NCBI RefSeq assembly: GCF_035917575.1 | Contig: NZ_CP109090.1 | Span: 3,534,001 to 3,598,000 of the forward strand | Direction: 5' to 3' | DNA length: 64,000 nucleotides | From: Streptomyces sp. NBC_01788 | Lineage (GTDB): Bacteria; Actinomycetota; Actinomycetes; Streptomycetales; Streptomycetaceae | Shown: positions 42,902 to 51,478 of the stretch, piece by piece | Layout of the letters: each line of letters starts with the position of its first letter | How positions within the stretch are numbered: the stretch's first letter is position 1 | The notes under the pieces: generated by a model | The model's database searches: none | What the model saw: only the letters and a program-made list of their open reading frames with translations | What the model was told of the DNA's origin: nothing | Position numbers and translations under genes: made by a program

Positions 42902-45844
42902 ATGGAAGGTGTACCGCGAGTACCTGAGCAGCGGTGTCCCGAGCAATCGGCGACGCTGCGCTTCAGCGTGCTCGGTCCGGTGCGCGCCTGGCGCGGAGAG
43001 CAGCCTCTGCCCACCGGTTCCCCGCAGCAACGCGCCCTGCTGGCGGCGCTGCTGCTGCGCGAGGGGCGCACCGCGACCGCGGCCGAGCTGATCGACGCGC
43101 TGTGGGGCGAGGAGCCGCCGTCGCAGGCGCTGGCGGCGGTGCGGACGTACGCCTCCCGGCTGCGCAAGGCGCTGGACCCCGGGGTGCTGGTCAGCGAGTC
43201 CGGCGGATACGCCGTGCGCGGGGCGGGCGAGGGCGCGCTCGACCTGGCCGAGGCGCAGGAGCTCGCGGCCCTCGCCGACAAGACCCGGTCGGCCGGGGAC
43301 CTGTGCCAGGCGCGCGAGCTGCTGCGGCGGGCGCTCGCCCTGTGGGACGGGGAGCCGCTGGCCGGGGTGCCCGGTCCCTACGCGGAGGCACAGCGGGTGC
43401 GCCTGGAGGAATGGCGACTGCAACTCCTCGAGTCCTGCCTGGACATGGACCTGGAACAGGGCTGCCACGCGGAGGCCGTCTCGGAGCTGACGGCGCTGAC
43501 GGCGGCCCACCCGCTGCGGGAACGGCTGCGCGAGCTGCTGATGCTGGCGCTGTACCGCAGCGGCCGGCAGGCGGAGGCGCTGGCGGTGTACGCCGACACC
43601 AGACGCCTCCTGGCCGACGAGCTGGGCGTGGACCCCCGCCCGGAACTGCGTGAACTGCAACAGCGCATCCTCCAGGCCGACCCGGCCCTCGCCGAGCCGT
43701 CCTCGCCGGTGGCCGAACCGGCGGTGGTCGCCGTACGCCCCGCGCAACTCCCGGCGACCGTACCGGACTTCACGGGCCGCAGCTCCTTCGTGGCCGAGCT
43801 GAGCGAGGTGCTGGCCTCGGCCGACGGGCGTGTGATGGCCGTGTCGGCGGTGGCCGGGATCGGCGGCGTGGGCAAGACGACGCTCGCCGTCCACGTGGCC
43901 CACCAGGCGCGGGCCGCTTTCCCGGACGGCCAGTTGTACGTGGACCTCCAGGGCGCCGGTGCCAGAGCGGCCGAGCCGGAGACCGTCCTCGGCTCCTTCC
44001 TGCGCGCCCTCGGCACCGCGGACTCCGCGATCCCGGACTCCCTGGAGGAACGCGCGGCCCTGTACCGCTCGGTGCTCGACGGCCGCCGGGTCCTCGTCCT
44101 GCTGGACAACGCGCGGGACGCGGCCCAGATCAGGCCGCTGCTGCCGGGGACGGAGGGCTGCGCGGCCCTGATCACGTCCCGGGTGCGGATGGTGGACCTG
44201 GCGGGCGCGCACCTGGTGGACCTGGACGTGATGAGCCCCGACGAGGCGCTGTCCCTGTTCACGAGGATCGTGGGCGAGGAGCGGGTGGCGGGCGAGCGCG
44301 AGGCGGCCCTCGACGTGGTCGCCGCCTGCGGTTTCCTGCCCCTGGCCATCCGTATCGCGGCGTCCCGGCTGGCGGCGCGCAGGACCTGGACGGTGTCGGT
44401 CCTGGCGGCGAAACTCGGTGACGAGCGGCGGCGGTTGGACGAGCTCCAGGCGGGCGACCTGGCGGTGAAGGCGACGTTCGAGCTGGGCTACGGGCAGCTG
44501 GAGCCCGCGCAGGCCCGCGCGTTCCGCCTCCTGGGCCTGGCCGACGGCCCGGACATGTCCCTGGACGCGGCGGCCGCCGTACTGGACCTGCCGGCGGACG
44601 ACACCGAGGACCTGCTGGAGTCCCTGGTCGACACCTCGCTCCTGGAGTCGGCGGCCCCCGGCCGTTACCGCTTCCACGACCTGGTCCGCCTCTACGCCCG
44701 CGCCTGCGCGGAACGCGACGAACACCCGCCGGGCGAGCGCGCGGCTGCGATGTCGCGGCTGCTGGACTTCTACCTGGCGACGGCGGCCCGGGTCTTCGCC
44801 ATCGACCGGCCCGGAGACATGCTGGTGGACCACTTGGAGGAGCCCCGCTACGCCGGACTGGACTTCGCGGACCGTCGCGCCGCGCAGGACTGGCTCTACT
44901 GCGAGGCGGTCCCGCTCCTGGCCTGCGTACGGCAGTCGTCCGGCGCCGCCACACTCCGCCGCGCTGTCGACCTGCTGTGGGCCGCGGTCGATCTCGCGGA
45001 GTCGGGGGCGAACTCCAGGGAGTACGAGGCGACCGCGGCGGCACTGCGCGATGCGGCCCGCGCCGCGTCGGACGGCCGGGCGGAGGGGCGGGCCATCCTG
45101 GTCCTCGCCAACGCGCGCCACTGGTCGGGCCACTTCGACCGGGCCGACCAGGAGGCGCGGCAGGCACTCGCGCTGTCGGAGGCCGCGGACGATCCGCTGC
45201 CCTGCTGCTGGGCGGTGAACATCCTGGGGGCGTTCGCCTTCTACCAGAGCCGGTTCGCGGAGGCCGAGGAGTACCTGGAGCGAGCCATCCGCGACTTCCG
45301 CGCCTGCGACGACCTCGCCGGCGCGGCGGCCGCGTTGTGCAACCTGTCCCGTCTGCACCTGGAGACGGAGCGCGCCGAGAGCGCCGCGCGCCTCGCACGG
45401 CAGGGCGTGGAGATGTACGAGCGACTCGGGCACTCGCTCAAGGTCGCGAACGGCCACTACGCCCTCGGGATGGCCCTCGGCAAGAACGGTCAAGTGGCCG
45501 ACGCCGCCGCCCATCTCGGTGCGGCGCTCCAGGTGTTCCGCACCAGTCGTCAGCGCCTGTGGGAGGGCATGGCCCTCTTCCGGCTCGCGGAGGTCGATCT
45601 CCTCGCCCAGCATCCCGCGCAGGCCGCCGCCAACGCCGAGATGGCACTCGCCGCGCTGCGGGGCATCGGCGGCGACTGGCGCCGCGGCAACGTCCTCACC
45701 GTGCTCGGCACGGCCCTGAGCGGGCTGGGCCAGTCCGGGAGGGCCCGGGTGTGCTGGCAGGAGGCACTGGAGATCTACGAGCGGCTACGCTCCCCCGAGG
45801 TCGCGGAGGTGCGCGCGCTGCTGGCCCCTGCCGCCGTGGCGTGA
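42902..45844 (+). CDS. afsR: AfsR, SARP-family global regulator of secondary metabolism
   Basis: The protein has 980 residues. Residues of about 15-270 form the SARP part (winged helix SPQQRALLAALLLREGRTAT, then the BTAD segment DLEQGCHAEAVSELTALTAA). An NB-ARC ATPase follows, with Walker A AGIGGVGKTTLAVHV near 322 and Walker B RVLVLLDNARD. The last 350 residues are TPR-like helices. AfsR is phosphorylated by AfsK and switches on afsS. ATG 42902 (MEGVPRVPEQ) follows AGGGGGC; a TTG 39 bases earlier is less likely. Much of the N-terminal and ATPase parts match my memory of S. coelicolor AfsR; the TPR end looks more diverged. Confidence 0.96.
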   Translation: MEGVPRVPEQRCPEQSATLRFSVLGPVRAWRGEQPLPTGSPQQRALLAALLLREGRTATAAELIDALWGEEPPSQALAAVRTYASRLRKALDPGVLVSESGGYAVRGAGEGALDLAEAQELAALADKTRSAGDLCQARELLRRALALWDGEPLAGVPGPYAEAQRVRLEEWRLQLLESCLDMDLEQGCHAEAVSELTALTAAHPLRERLRELLMLALYRSGRQAEALAVYADTRRLLADELGVDPRPELRELQQRILQADPALAEPSSPVAEPAVVAVRPAQLPATVPDFTGRSSFVAELSEVLASADGRVMAVSAVAGIGGVGKTTLAVHVAHQARAAFPDGQLYVDLQGAGARAAEPETVLGSFLRALGTADSAIPDSLEERAALYRSVLDGRRVLVLLDNARDAAQIRPLLPGTEGCAALITSRVRMVDLAGAHLVDLDVMSPDEALSLFTRIVGEERVAGEREAALDVVAACGFLPLAIRIAASRLAARRTWTVSVLAAKLGDERRRLDELQAGDLAVKATFELGYGQLEPAQARAFRLLGLADGPDMSLDAAAAVLDLPADDTEDLLESLVDTSLLESAAPGRYRFHDLVRLYARACAERDEHPPGERAAAMSRLLDFYLATAARVFAIDRPGDMLVDHLEEPRYAGLDFADRRAAQDWLYCEAVPLLACVRQSSGAATLRRAVDLLWAAVDLAESGANSREYEATAAALRDAARAASDGRAEGRAILVLANARHWSGHFDRADQEARQALALSEAADDPLPCCWAVNILGAFAFYQSRFAEAEEYLERAIRDFRACDDLAGAAAALCNLSRLHLETERAESAARLARQGVEMYERLGHSLKVANGHYALGMALGKNGQVADAAAHLGAALQVFRTSRQRLWEGMALFRLAEVDLLAQHPAQAAANAEMALAALRGIGGDWRRGNVLTVLGTALSGLGQSGRARVCWQEALEIYERLRSPEVAEVRALLAPAAVA

Positions 45845-45858
45845 CGCCGCGGCCGAGG

Positions 45859-45892
45859 CGTTCATCATTCGTTTATCGCGGCCCGGCATCCT
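45859..45892 (+). promoter_or_regulatory. afsS promoter with SARP (AfsR) box
   Basis: CGTTCATC (45859-45866) and CGTTTATC (45870-45877) are direct repeats 11 bases apart, the spacing of SARP binding sites. A possible minus-10 CATCCT (45887-45892) begins nine bases after the second repeat. This layout, in place of a minus-35 box, matches the known AfsR-activated afsS promoter. The first repeat begins 14 bases after the afsR stop. Confidence 0.85.
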
Positions 45893-45977
45893 CTTCCTTG
45901 TCGGTTTCGTCGCGTCGGGGGGCAGACGAATCGCCGGTGAGGTCGCCGCACTCGTCATCCGGAGCGGGCGACTCGAA

Positions 45978-46020
45978 GGGGCCCGTCCGGCCACCCACGG
46001 GGGAGTGACCGGCGGGCCCC
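45978..46020 (+). repeat. stem-loop in the afsS leader
   Basis: GGGGCCCG (45978-45985), a bulged T, and CCGG (45987-45990) pair with CCGG (46009-46012) and CGGGCCCC (46013-46020). The result is a 12-pair stem with an 18-base loop. It ends 40 bases before the afsS ATG and lies inside the predicted transcript. Confidence 0.7.
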
Positions 46021-46060
46021 CAACCACCTCGAACGGCACACAGCAACGGGAGACAGCAGC

Positions 46061-46237
46061 ATGAGCGAGACCAGCAAGGACAAGCCGGTCGTCAAGCCGG
46101 CCAACACGCACATCACCGACGCCGAGGCCGGCACCGAGGTCAAGCCGCTCAACACGCACATCACCGACGTCGAGAAGGTGGATGACGGCGGCACGGCCAA
46201 GCCGGACAACACGCACATCACGTCCAACCCGAGCTAG
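46061..46237 (+). CDS. afsS: AfsS (AfsR2), small sigma-like activator of antibiotic production
   Basis: This is a 58-residue protein with three copies of a KPxNTHIT motif at about residues 12-19, 28-35 and 47-54 (VVKPANTHITD, VKPLNTHITD, KPDNTHITS), separated by acidic spacers. The motif repeats, the small size and the place between afsR and afsK identify AfsS, whose repeats are essential for stimulating antibiotic genes in S. coelicolor and S. lividans. ATG 46061 has GGGAGA upstream. The leader is long: the predicted start site near 45899 is about 160 bases away. Transcription should depend on AfsR binding at 45859-45877. Confidence 0.93.
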   Translation: MSETSKDKPVVKPANTHITDAEAGTEVKPLNTHITDVEKVDDGGTAKPDNTHITSNPS

Positions 46238-46257
46238 AACGCCCTCTCACACGGGGA

Positions 46258-46296
46258 TCGGCCGCGGTGGCACCGAGGGGGAGCCGCCGCGGCCGA
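46258..46296. terminator. terminator after afsS
   Basis: A 14-base stem (46258-46271, TCGGCCGCGGTGGC) pairs with 46283-46296 with one G-T pair and an 11-base loop, 20 bases past the afsS stop. The rest of the spacer to afsK (46297-46502) shows no supported gene. Confidence 0.8.
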
Positions 46297-46502
46297 GGTG
46301 TGTCCGGGGGCGGGTCGGCGTCACCCGGTCGGCGCAGTGGCGGCTCGGTGTGACTCGCGTGGCGGCGGTGCCGCACGCGGAGTAGCGTCGTATGCGCCGG
46401 TGGTGACCAAGAGCGCCGTCGGCCAGGACCGACGGCCGTCGTCCGAGCGCCCCTTCCGCGCATCCCGTACGGCGGCCGTCACCCCCACCTCCCCGCGCGG
46501 GT

Positions 46503-48818
46503 TCAGGTGGTGCGGGCGGTGCCCGTCCCCTTCTCCGCGTCCAGGGCGTACACGCAGCGGTCCTTGCTGCACGCGTACACGACCCCGTCCCTGACCACCG
46601 GGGAGCCGGTGATCTCGCCGCCGGTGGCGAGCTTCCAGCGCAGCCGGCCGTCGTCGGCCTTGAGCGTGTACAGCAGGTGGTCGGTGGAGCCGAAGTGGAT
46701 ACGGCCCTCGGCGACCGCCGGGGCACCGACGATCTCGCCGCCCGCCTGGAAGCGCCACTTGGGCGTTCCGGTGACCGCGTCCAGGGTGTACAGGCCCCGG
46801 CCGCTGCCGACGTGGACGTGCCCGGCGGCGACCAGGACCGGGGCGACGGAGGCCCGGGACTCGGTGGCGATGCGCCAGCGGTCGCGGCCGTCGGTGGCGT
46901 CGAGGGCGTAGACGGTGCCGAGGTAGTCGGCGAGGTAGACGCCGCCGCCGCTCACCGCCGGACCCGGCGCGAAGGCCGGCGGGCAGAGGAAGACCGCGGG
47001 CGCCTCGAAGTGCCAGCGGACACGGCCGCTCGCCACGTCCACGGCGAGCACGCGGGTGCCGGCGCAGACGTAGACGTAGCCGTCCGGGGCCGGGGTGACG
47101 CGCACCGGCACGCCGCCGCAGGAGGCCGCGTCGCCGATCGGGTAGGACCAGCGCTCCTCGCCCGTGCGGGCCTCCAGGGCGCGCAGGCGGGCGTCCTGCC
47201 AGACGTACACCGTGCCGTCGTGGACGACGGGGCCCGCCTCGGGGGACTCGAAGTCGGTCTGGCAGCCGGCGATCTCCCACAGCTTCTGGCCGCCCGCGGC
47301 CTCCCAGGCCTGGACGCCCCCGCCGCGGGTGCCGGTGACGACCGTGCCGCGGTCGGCCTTGAGGGAGTACACCCAGGCGTCGGTCTGCACCCGCCACAGG
47401 TCGGTGCCCTCGCGGGCGTCCAGGGCGAACAGGGTGGGCCCGTCGGAGGCGTGCACCCGGCCGTCGGCGACCGCCATGGACCAGGCCACGTCGCGGGTCT
47501 TGAAGCGGCGGCGGCCGGTGGCCACGTCCAGGGCGTGCACCTCGAAGGAGGTGACGTAGACGAGGTCGTCGGCGACGGACGGGGTGCCCCAGACGTCGTT
47601 GGACATGCGGAAGCGCCACGGGCGCCAGCCGGTCGGCGTCTCCGGCGGCATGGCCGGTACGGCGGGGTCGGCGCCGTTGACGCCGGGGTGCGGCCGGGAC
47701 CAGGTGGCGGCCAGGCCCGCCTCGGGCGGGGGCGCCTTGACGGCGGCGGCACGGGCGTCGGCGACGCGCGGACCGGGGCCGATCGGCACCTGGGCGCCGG
47801 CCAGCCGCACGGGACCGGAGTCGGGGATGCCCACCGGCGCGGGTACGGCCGGGGCCGGGACGGCGGGGCTGTGCGACGGCGGCGGCGGTACGGCGACCCG
47901 TGGGGCGGGCGGCAGGGCCAGGCGGCCGCCGCGGCGGGACTCGATGAGGCCGACCGCCGGCTCGGGCAGCCAGGCGGAGGCCGTACCGCTGTCGTCGGAG
48001 CCGGAGCCGAACAGATGGGGCGCGAGCTGGGCCTGGAGGTCGGCCGGCTTGGGCCGCCCGGTGGCCTCCATCTGCATGCAGGAGTCGATCAGCGGACGCA
48101 GCTCGTCCGGGAGTCCCTCCAGGTCGGGGCCCTCGCGCAGCAGCATGAAGACCGTCTCGACGGGGTTGGCGCCGTGGAAGGGCGGATGCCCGGTGGCGGC
48201 GAACACCAGCATCGAGCCGAGCGAGAAGACGTCGCTGGCGCCGGTGACGCTGCGCGAGTCCTTGGCCTGCTCCGGGGACATGTACGCGGGCGTGCCGACG
48301 GCGACGTTCGTCATGGTCAGCCGGGTGTTGGAGACCCCGGAGGCGATTCCGAAGTCGATCACGCGCGGCCCGTCCTCGACGACGAGGACGTTCGACGGCT
48401 TCAGGTCGCGGTGGACGAGCCCGGCGCCGTGGATGGACTGGAGCGCCTCGGCGACGCCCGCCGCCAGCCAGCGCACCGCCTGGGCCGGGAGCGGACCGCA
48501 CTCGGTCACTATCTCCTCCAGGGAGGGCGCCGGGACGTAGGCGGTGGCCAGCCACGGCACGGCGGCGCGCGGGTCGGCGTCGACGACCGCGGCCGTGTAG
48601 AAGCCGGAGACCGCCCGCGCGGCCTCCACCTCACGCGTGAAGCGGACCCGGAAGAGCTGGTCCTCGGCCAGCTCGGTCCTGACCGTCTTGATCGCCACGC
48701 GCCGGCCGGACGCCGAGCGCGCGAGATAGACCAGCCCCATGCCGCCGGCACCCAGCCGTCCCAGCACCTCGAACGGCCCGATCCGCCGCGGGTCGTGCTG
48801 CGTCAGCTGATCCACCAC
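46503..48818 (-). CDS. afsK: AfsK, serine/threonine protein kinase with PQQ-type beta-propeller
   Basis: The protein has 771 residues. The kinase domain (about 12-275) has the Gly loop LGRLGAGGMGLVYLA, the invariant Lys in VAIKTV, the catalytic loop VHRDLKPSNVLV, DFGIASG and GTPAYMSPEQA. A Pro/Ala-rich linker leads to a C-terminal propeller of repeated PQQ-like blades (SVADDLVYVTSFEVHALDVA and six or so more). AfsK phosphorylates itself and AfsR. The first of two GTG codons, 48818, was chosen; GGGAGGTGG lies upstream and the N-terminus VVDQLTQHDPRRIGPF matches the known one. The linker seems shorter than in S. coelicolor (799 residues from memory). Confidence 0.96.
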   Translation of the reverse strand: MVDQLTQHDPRRIGPFEVLGRLGAGGMGLVYLARSASGRRVAIKTVRTELAEDQLFRVRFTREVEAARAVSGFYTAAVVDADPRAAVPWLATAYVPAPSLEEIVTECGPLPAQAVRWLAAGVAEALQSIHGAGLVHRDLKPSNVLVVEDGPRVIDFGIASGVSNTRLTMTNVAVGTPAYMSPEQAKDSRSVTGASDVFSLGSMLVFAATGHPPFHGANPVETVFMLLREGPDLEGLPDELRPLIDSCMQMEATGRPKPADLQAQLAPHLFGSGSDDSGTASAWLPEPAVGLIESRRGGRLALPPAPRVAVPPPPSHSPAVPAPAVPAPVGIPDSGPVRLAGAQVPIGPGPRVADARAAAVKAPPPEAGLAATWSRPHPGVNGADPAVPAMPPETPTGWRPWRFRMSNDVWGTPSVADDLVYVTSFEVHALDVATGRRRFKTRDVAWSMAVADGRVHASDGPTLFALDAREGTDLWRVQTDAWVYSLKADRGTVVTGTRGGGVQAWEAAGGQKLWEIAGCQTDFESPEAGPVVHDGTVYVWQDARLRALEARTGEERWSYPIGDAASCGGVPVRVTPAPDGYVYVCAGTRVLAVDVASGRVRWHFEAPAVFLCPPAFAPGPAVSGGGVYLADYLGTVYALDATDGRDRWRIATESRASVAPVLVAAGHVHVGSGRGLYTLDAVTGTPKWRFQAGGEIVGAPAVAEGRIHFGSTDHLLYTLKADDGRLRWKLATGGEITGSPVVRDGVVYACSKDRCVYALDAEKGTGTARTT

Positions 48819-49030
48819 TTGCCTGCCACCTCCCCGTACGAGCCGCGCCACCCACATATGTACGCGACCGAAGTGCAGCGTCTCACCACCGCACCGCCGT
48901 GGCGGCACGCACCCTGATTCTTCCTGTCCGGCGCACAGGTTGCGAACCCGGCGACACATCGGGATGTCACGCCGCAAAACCCCCTCTTCCCGGTCGGGGG
49001 GCGGATTTCACCTCTCCGATCGCCGCTCCC

Positions 49031-49756
49031 TCACCTCTCCAGGAGGGCGAAGGACGCCCCCTGATTGTCGGCGACGACGGCGACGGTTCCGTACGACGTC
49101 CCGAAGGGCGGCACCTGCACCCGTCCGCCGAGCCGGGCGACCGTGCCGAGAGCCTCCTCCAGCTCCGCGACCCGGAAGTGGACGAGGAAGTGCGGCGGCA
49201 TCTCGGCCGGGAAGACGTCGGAGACGGCGGCCCGGCCGAATTCGGGCTCGGCGCCCGGCCCGAACAGGGCGTCGTGGAACAGTCCGCCGTAGAAGACGTT
49301 GGCGGCCTCGGTGTCGCGGGCGTAGAGCTGGGCCCAGACGAAGGTGCCCGGCTCGTGGCGTCTGCCGAAGCCCTGGTGGCTGTCCGGCTGCCACAGCCCG
49401 AAGACGGCGCCCTCGGGATCGGCGGCGAGGGCGGCCAGGCCCAGGCCGTCGACCCGGGCGGGCGGGATCACGATCTGCCCGCCGCCGGCCCCGATCCGCT
49501 CGGCCAGCGCCCGGATGTCCGGGGTCGCGAAGTACACGGTCCAGACGGTGGGCATACGGCCGTCCGTCTTCGGCGAGAGCGCGGCGACGGGCTCCCCGTG
49601 CAGCCGGGCCGGTACGGACGCTCCGTACGTCTCCTCCGCGAAGCTCCACCCGAAGAGCTCACCGTAGAACCGCTTTCCCGCCTCGACGTCGGGAAGCTGC
49701 GCGTCCACCCAGCAGGGGACGCCCTCTGTGCTCGCGGATGCCCTGTTTTCGGCCAT
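49031..49756 (-). CDS. kbpA: KbpA-like VOC (glyoxalase-fold) protein
   Basis: The 241-residue protein is made of two VOC repeats: PCWVDAQLPDVEAGKRFYGE, then FGWSFAEETYG in the first, and FVWAQLYARDTEAANVFYGG in the second. It lies just upstream of afsK on the same strand, where S. coelicolor has kbpA. That gene codes for a roughly 250-residue protein that binds AfsK and blocks its autophosphorylation. The similarity to DnrV/glyoxalase-type hydroxylases is a fold resemblance; enzyme activity is not implied. The start ATG 49756 has only a weak site. The symbol rests on position and fold. Confidence 0.75.
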   Translation of the reverse strand: MAENRASASTEGVPCWVDAQLPDVEAGKRFYGELFGWSFAEETYGASVPARLHGEPVAALSPKTDGRMPTVWTVYFATPDIRALAERIGAGGGQIVIPPARVDGLGLAALAADPEGAVFGLWQPDSHQGFGRRHEPGTFVWAQLYARDTEAANVFYGGLFHDALFGPGAEPEFGRAAVSDVFPAEMPPHFLVHFRVAELEEALGTVARLGGRVQVPPFGTSYGTVAVVADNQGASFALLER

Positions 49757-49878
49757 GTCGCCAAAGTAGCCGGGTCACGCGCAGCCCGCAGACCAGGCAC
49801 ACCAGCCTCTCCGAGCTCATGCACCCCATTTGCAGTCGGCCGAATCGCGCTCCGATCACTGCTCGGTAAGCTGACGAC

Positions 49879-50523
49879 ATGACAGGACAAGTGCGTACCG
49901 TCGACGGCCGCGTGGCCGGTCGACGTGGGCAGGCGACCCGGCAGAAGCTGCTCGACTGCCTCAGCGAGATGCTCAGCTCCTCCCCCTACCGGGACGTCAA
50001 GGTCATCGATGTCGCCAGGAAGGCGGGGACTTCGCCCGCGACCTTCTATCAGTACTTCCCCGATGTCGAGGGCGCCGTTCTGGAGATCGCCGAGCAAATG
50101 GCCGCCGAGGGCGCCGGGTTGGCCGAGCTGCTCGAAGGCCGGTCGTGGGCCGGGAAGGCCGGCTGGCAGACGGCGCAGGAACTCGTGGACGGGTTTCTCG
50201 AGTTCTGGCGCCACAACGACGCCATTCTGCGCGTGATCGATCTCGGTGCCGCCGAGGGCGACAAGCGCTTTTACAAGATCCGTTCGAAGATCCTGAACTC
50301 CGTGAACAACTCCCTGGCGGAATCTGTCACCGAACTCCAGTCCAAGGGCCGGGTCGACAAGGATGTGAATCCGGCCGCGATCGCCGGTTCGCTGGTCGCT
50401 ATGCTCGCGGCGGTCGCCTCCCACCAGAAGGGCTTCGCCCCGGGGGTGAAGCAGGCCGAGCTGAGGCCGAACCTGGCGCTCCTGGTTCACCTGGGCGTCA
50501 CCGGCAAGAAGCCGACGCGATAG
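49879..50523 (+). CDS. TetR-family transcriptional regulator
   Basis: The 214-residue protein has a TetR helix-turn-helix (VIDVARKAGTSPATFYQYFP, about 45-65) and an all-helical ligand domain (HNDAILRVIDLGAAEGDKRF, NNSLAESVTELQSKGRVDKD). It is divergent from the kbpA-like gene over 122 bases, so it may control that gene and hence AfsK activity; no palindrome was clear in the spacer. A perfect 18-base inverted repeat downstream ends the transcript. TetR genes beside kbpA-afsK are conserved in Streptomyces as far as I recall. Confidence 0.92.
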   Translation: MTGQVRTVDGRVAGRRGQATRQKLLDCLSEMLSSSPYRDVKVIDVARKAGTSPATFYQYFPDVEGAVLEIAEQMAAEGAGLAELLEGRSWAGKAGWQTAQELVDGFLEFWRHNDAILRVIDLGAAEGDKRFYKIRSKILNSVNNSLAESVTELQSKGRVDKDVNPAAIAGSLVAMLAAVASHQKGFAPGVKQAELRPNLALLVHLGVTGKKPTR

Positions 50524-50569
50524 CCCGTGCACCGGCCTCGGACTCCGTCCGGGCCCCAAGTCCTGTCAG

Positions 50570-50605
50570 GCAGGCGGCGGTCCACCCGGGTGGACCGCCG
50601 CCTGC
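50570..50605. terminator. very strong bidirectional terminator
   Basis: A perfect 36-base palindrome (two 18-base arms, 50570-50587 and 50588-50605, beginning GCAGGCGGCGGTCCACCC) lies between the convergent TetR gene (stop 50523) and the lipoprotein gene (ends 50636). Confidence 0.85.
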
Positions 50606-50635
50606 TGCCATGTGCGGGGAGAAACCCGAACGACC

Positions 50636-51307
50636 CTAGAGCCGGTCGAGCCAGATCACGATGCCCGTCAGGTCGTGGAGGACGGCCGCGACGCCCGCCC
50701 GGACGGCTGCGGCGCAGCGCGCGGCGGTGAACGACTCCGGGTCGTAGGTCGAGGACATGCCGAGTCCCTCGCCCCGGAACGAGGCACCGGACCAGTCGAC
50801 CGCCGTGACGTTGTGGGTGGGTTCGGCGAGCTCCGCGCCGACGACGAGGAACTGCTGCGACAGATGGCTCGCGGTGACCACGGCGAGCGGGTCGACGAGA
50901 TCGTTGCCCGCGCCGACGACCAGGTCAGGGCCCATGCCGATGGCCCTGTCGATGGCGGGAACGAGGTCGTGGGGGCCGTCGGCGGTCACCGTCCTGAGGT
51001 TCACGTGCTCGCTCGCGGCCCAGTCCTTCACCGCCGACACCAGGGCCCTGGTCGGACGGTCGTCGCCCGCGGTGAGCAGCACCACGCGGTAGCCCTTCGG
51101 CGGGTGCACACCGTTCCAGGAACCGGGCCGCGGCGTGACCGTGGCCTCCGGGGTGGGCGGGGCGGAGGGGTCGGTGAACCCCGCGCCGAGCATGCCCACG
51201 GCGGTGGGCTTCGCGTGCGGCTGTGACCAGTCGTCGCCGGAGCCGCATCCGGTGACCAGCGCGGCGGCCGCGGCCAGCGTGGCAACGGCCCGAAGCGGGG
51301 AGCGCAA
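50636..51307 (-). CDS. lipoprotein with a BMP/periplasmic-binding-like domain
   Basis: The 223-residue protein has a lipoprotein signal (MRSPLRAVATLAAAAALVTG followed by the lipidated Cys). After a Pro/Thr linker, the domain GYRVVLLTAGDDRPTRALVS, then LVVGAGNDLVDPLAVVTASH and NVTAVDWSGASFRGEG, resembles a short basic-membrane-protein/substrate-binding fold. It is smaller than true transport binding proteins and has no transporter genes beside it, so a sensory or binding role is more likely. TTG 51307 follows GGAGGA by eight bases. Confidence 0.8.
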   Translation of the reverse strand: MRSPLRAVATLAAAAALVTGCGSGDDWSQPHAKPTAVGMLGAGFTDPSAPPTPEATVTPRPGSWNGVHPPKGYRVVLLTAGDDRPTRALVSAVKDWAASEHVNLRTVTADGPHDLVPAIDRAIGMGPDLVVGAGNDLVDPLAVVTASHLSQQFLVVGAELAEPTHNVTAVDWSGASFRGEGLGMSSTYDPESFTAARCAAAVRAGVAAVLHDLTGIVIWLDRL

Positions 51308-51478
51308 GGCGATCGTCCTCCGAGTGATCGTGGGTGCGCCGCCATCCTGCTATCCGCGACCGCCACGGGTCGCCCCCGCGAGGGCCGATACGGGGCTTGT
51401 TTCTCAACGGTTCGCCGACGGGCCGGAGTTTGTTCACCGATGACATGCACCGTGCACGGGAAACCCCAAGGAGCCACC

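Noticed and set aside
46298..46594. 98-codon frame between afsS and afsK
   Set aside because: It runs into the antisense of afsK, begins inside the terminator region and has no family resemblance.
46677..48917. 746-codon frame antisense to afsK
   Set aside because: afsK has complete kinase motifs and a matching N-terminus; the antisense protein is Gly/Ala/Val/Arg low complexity.
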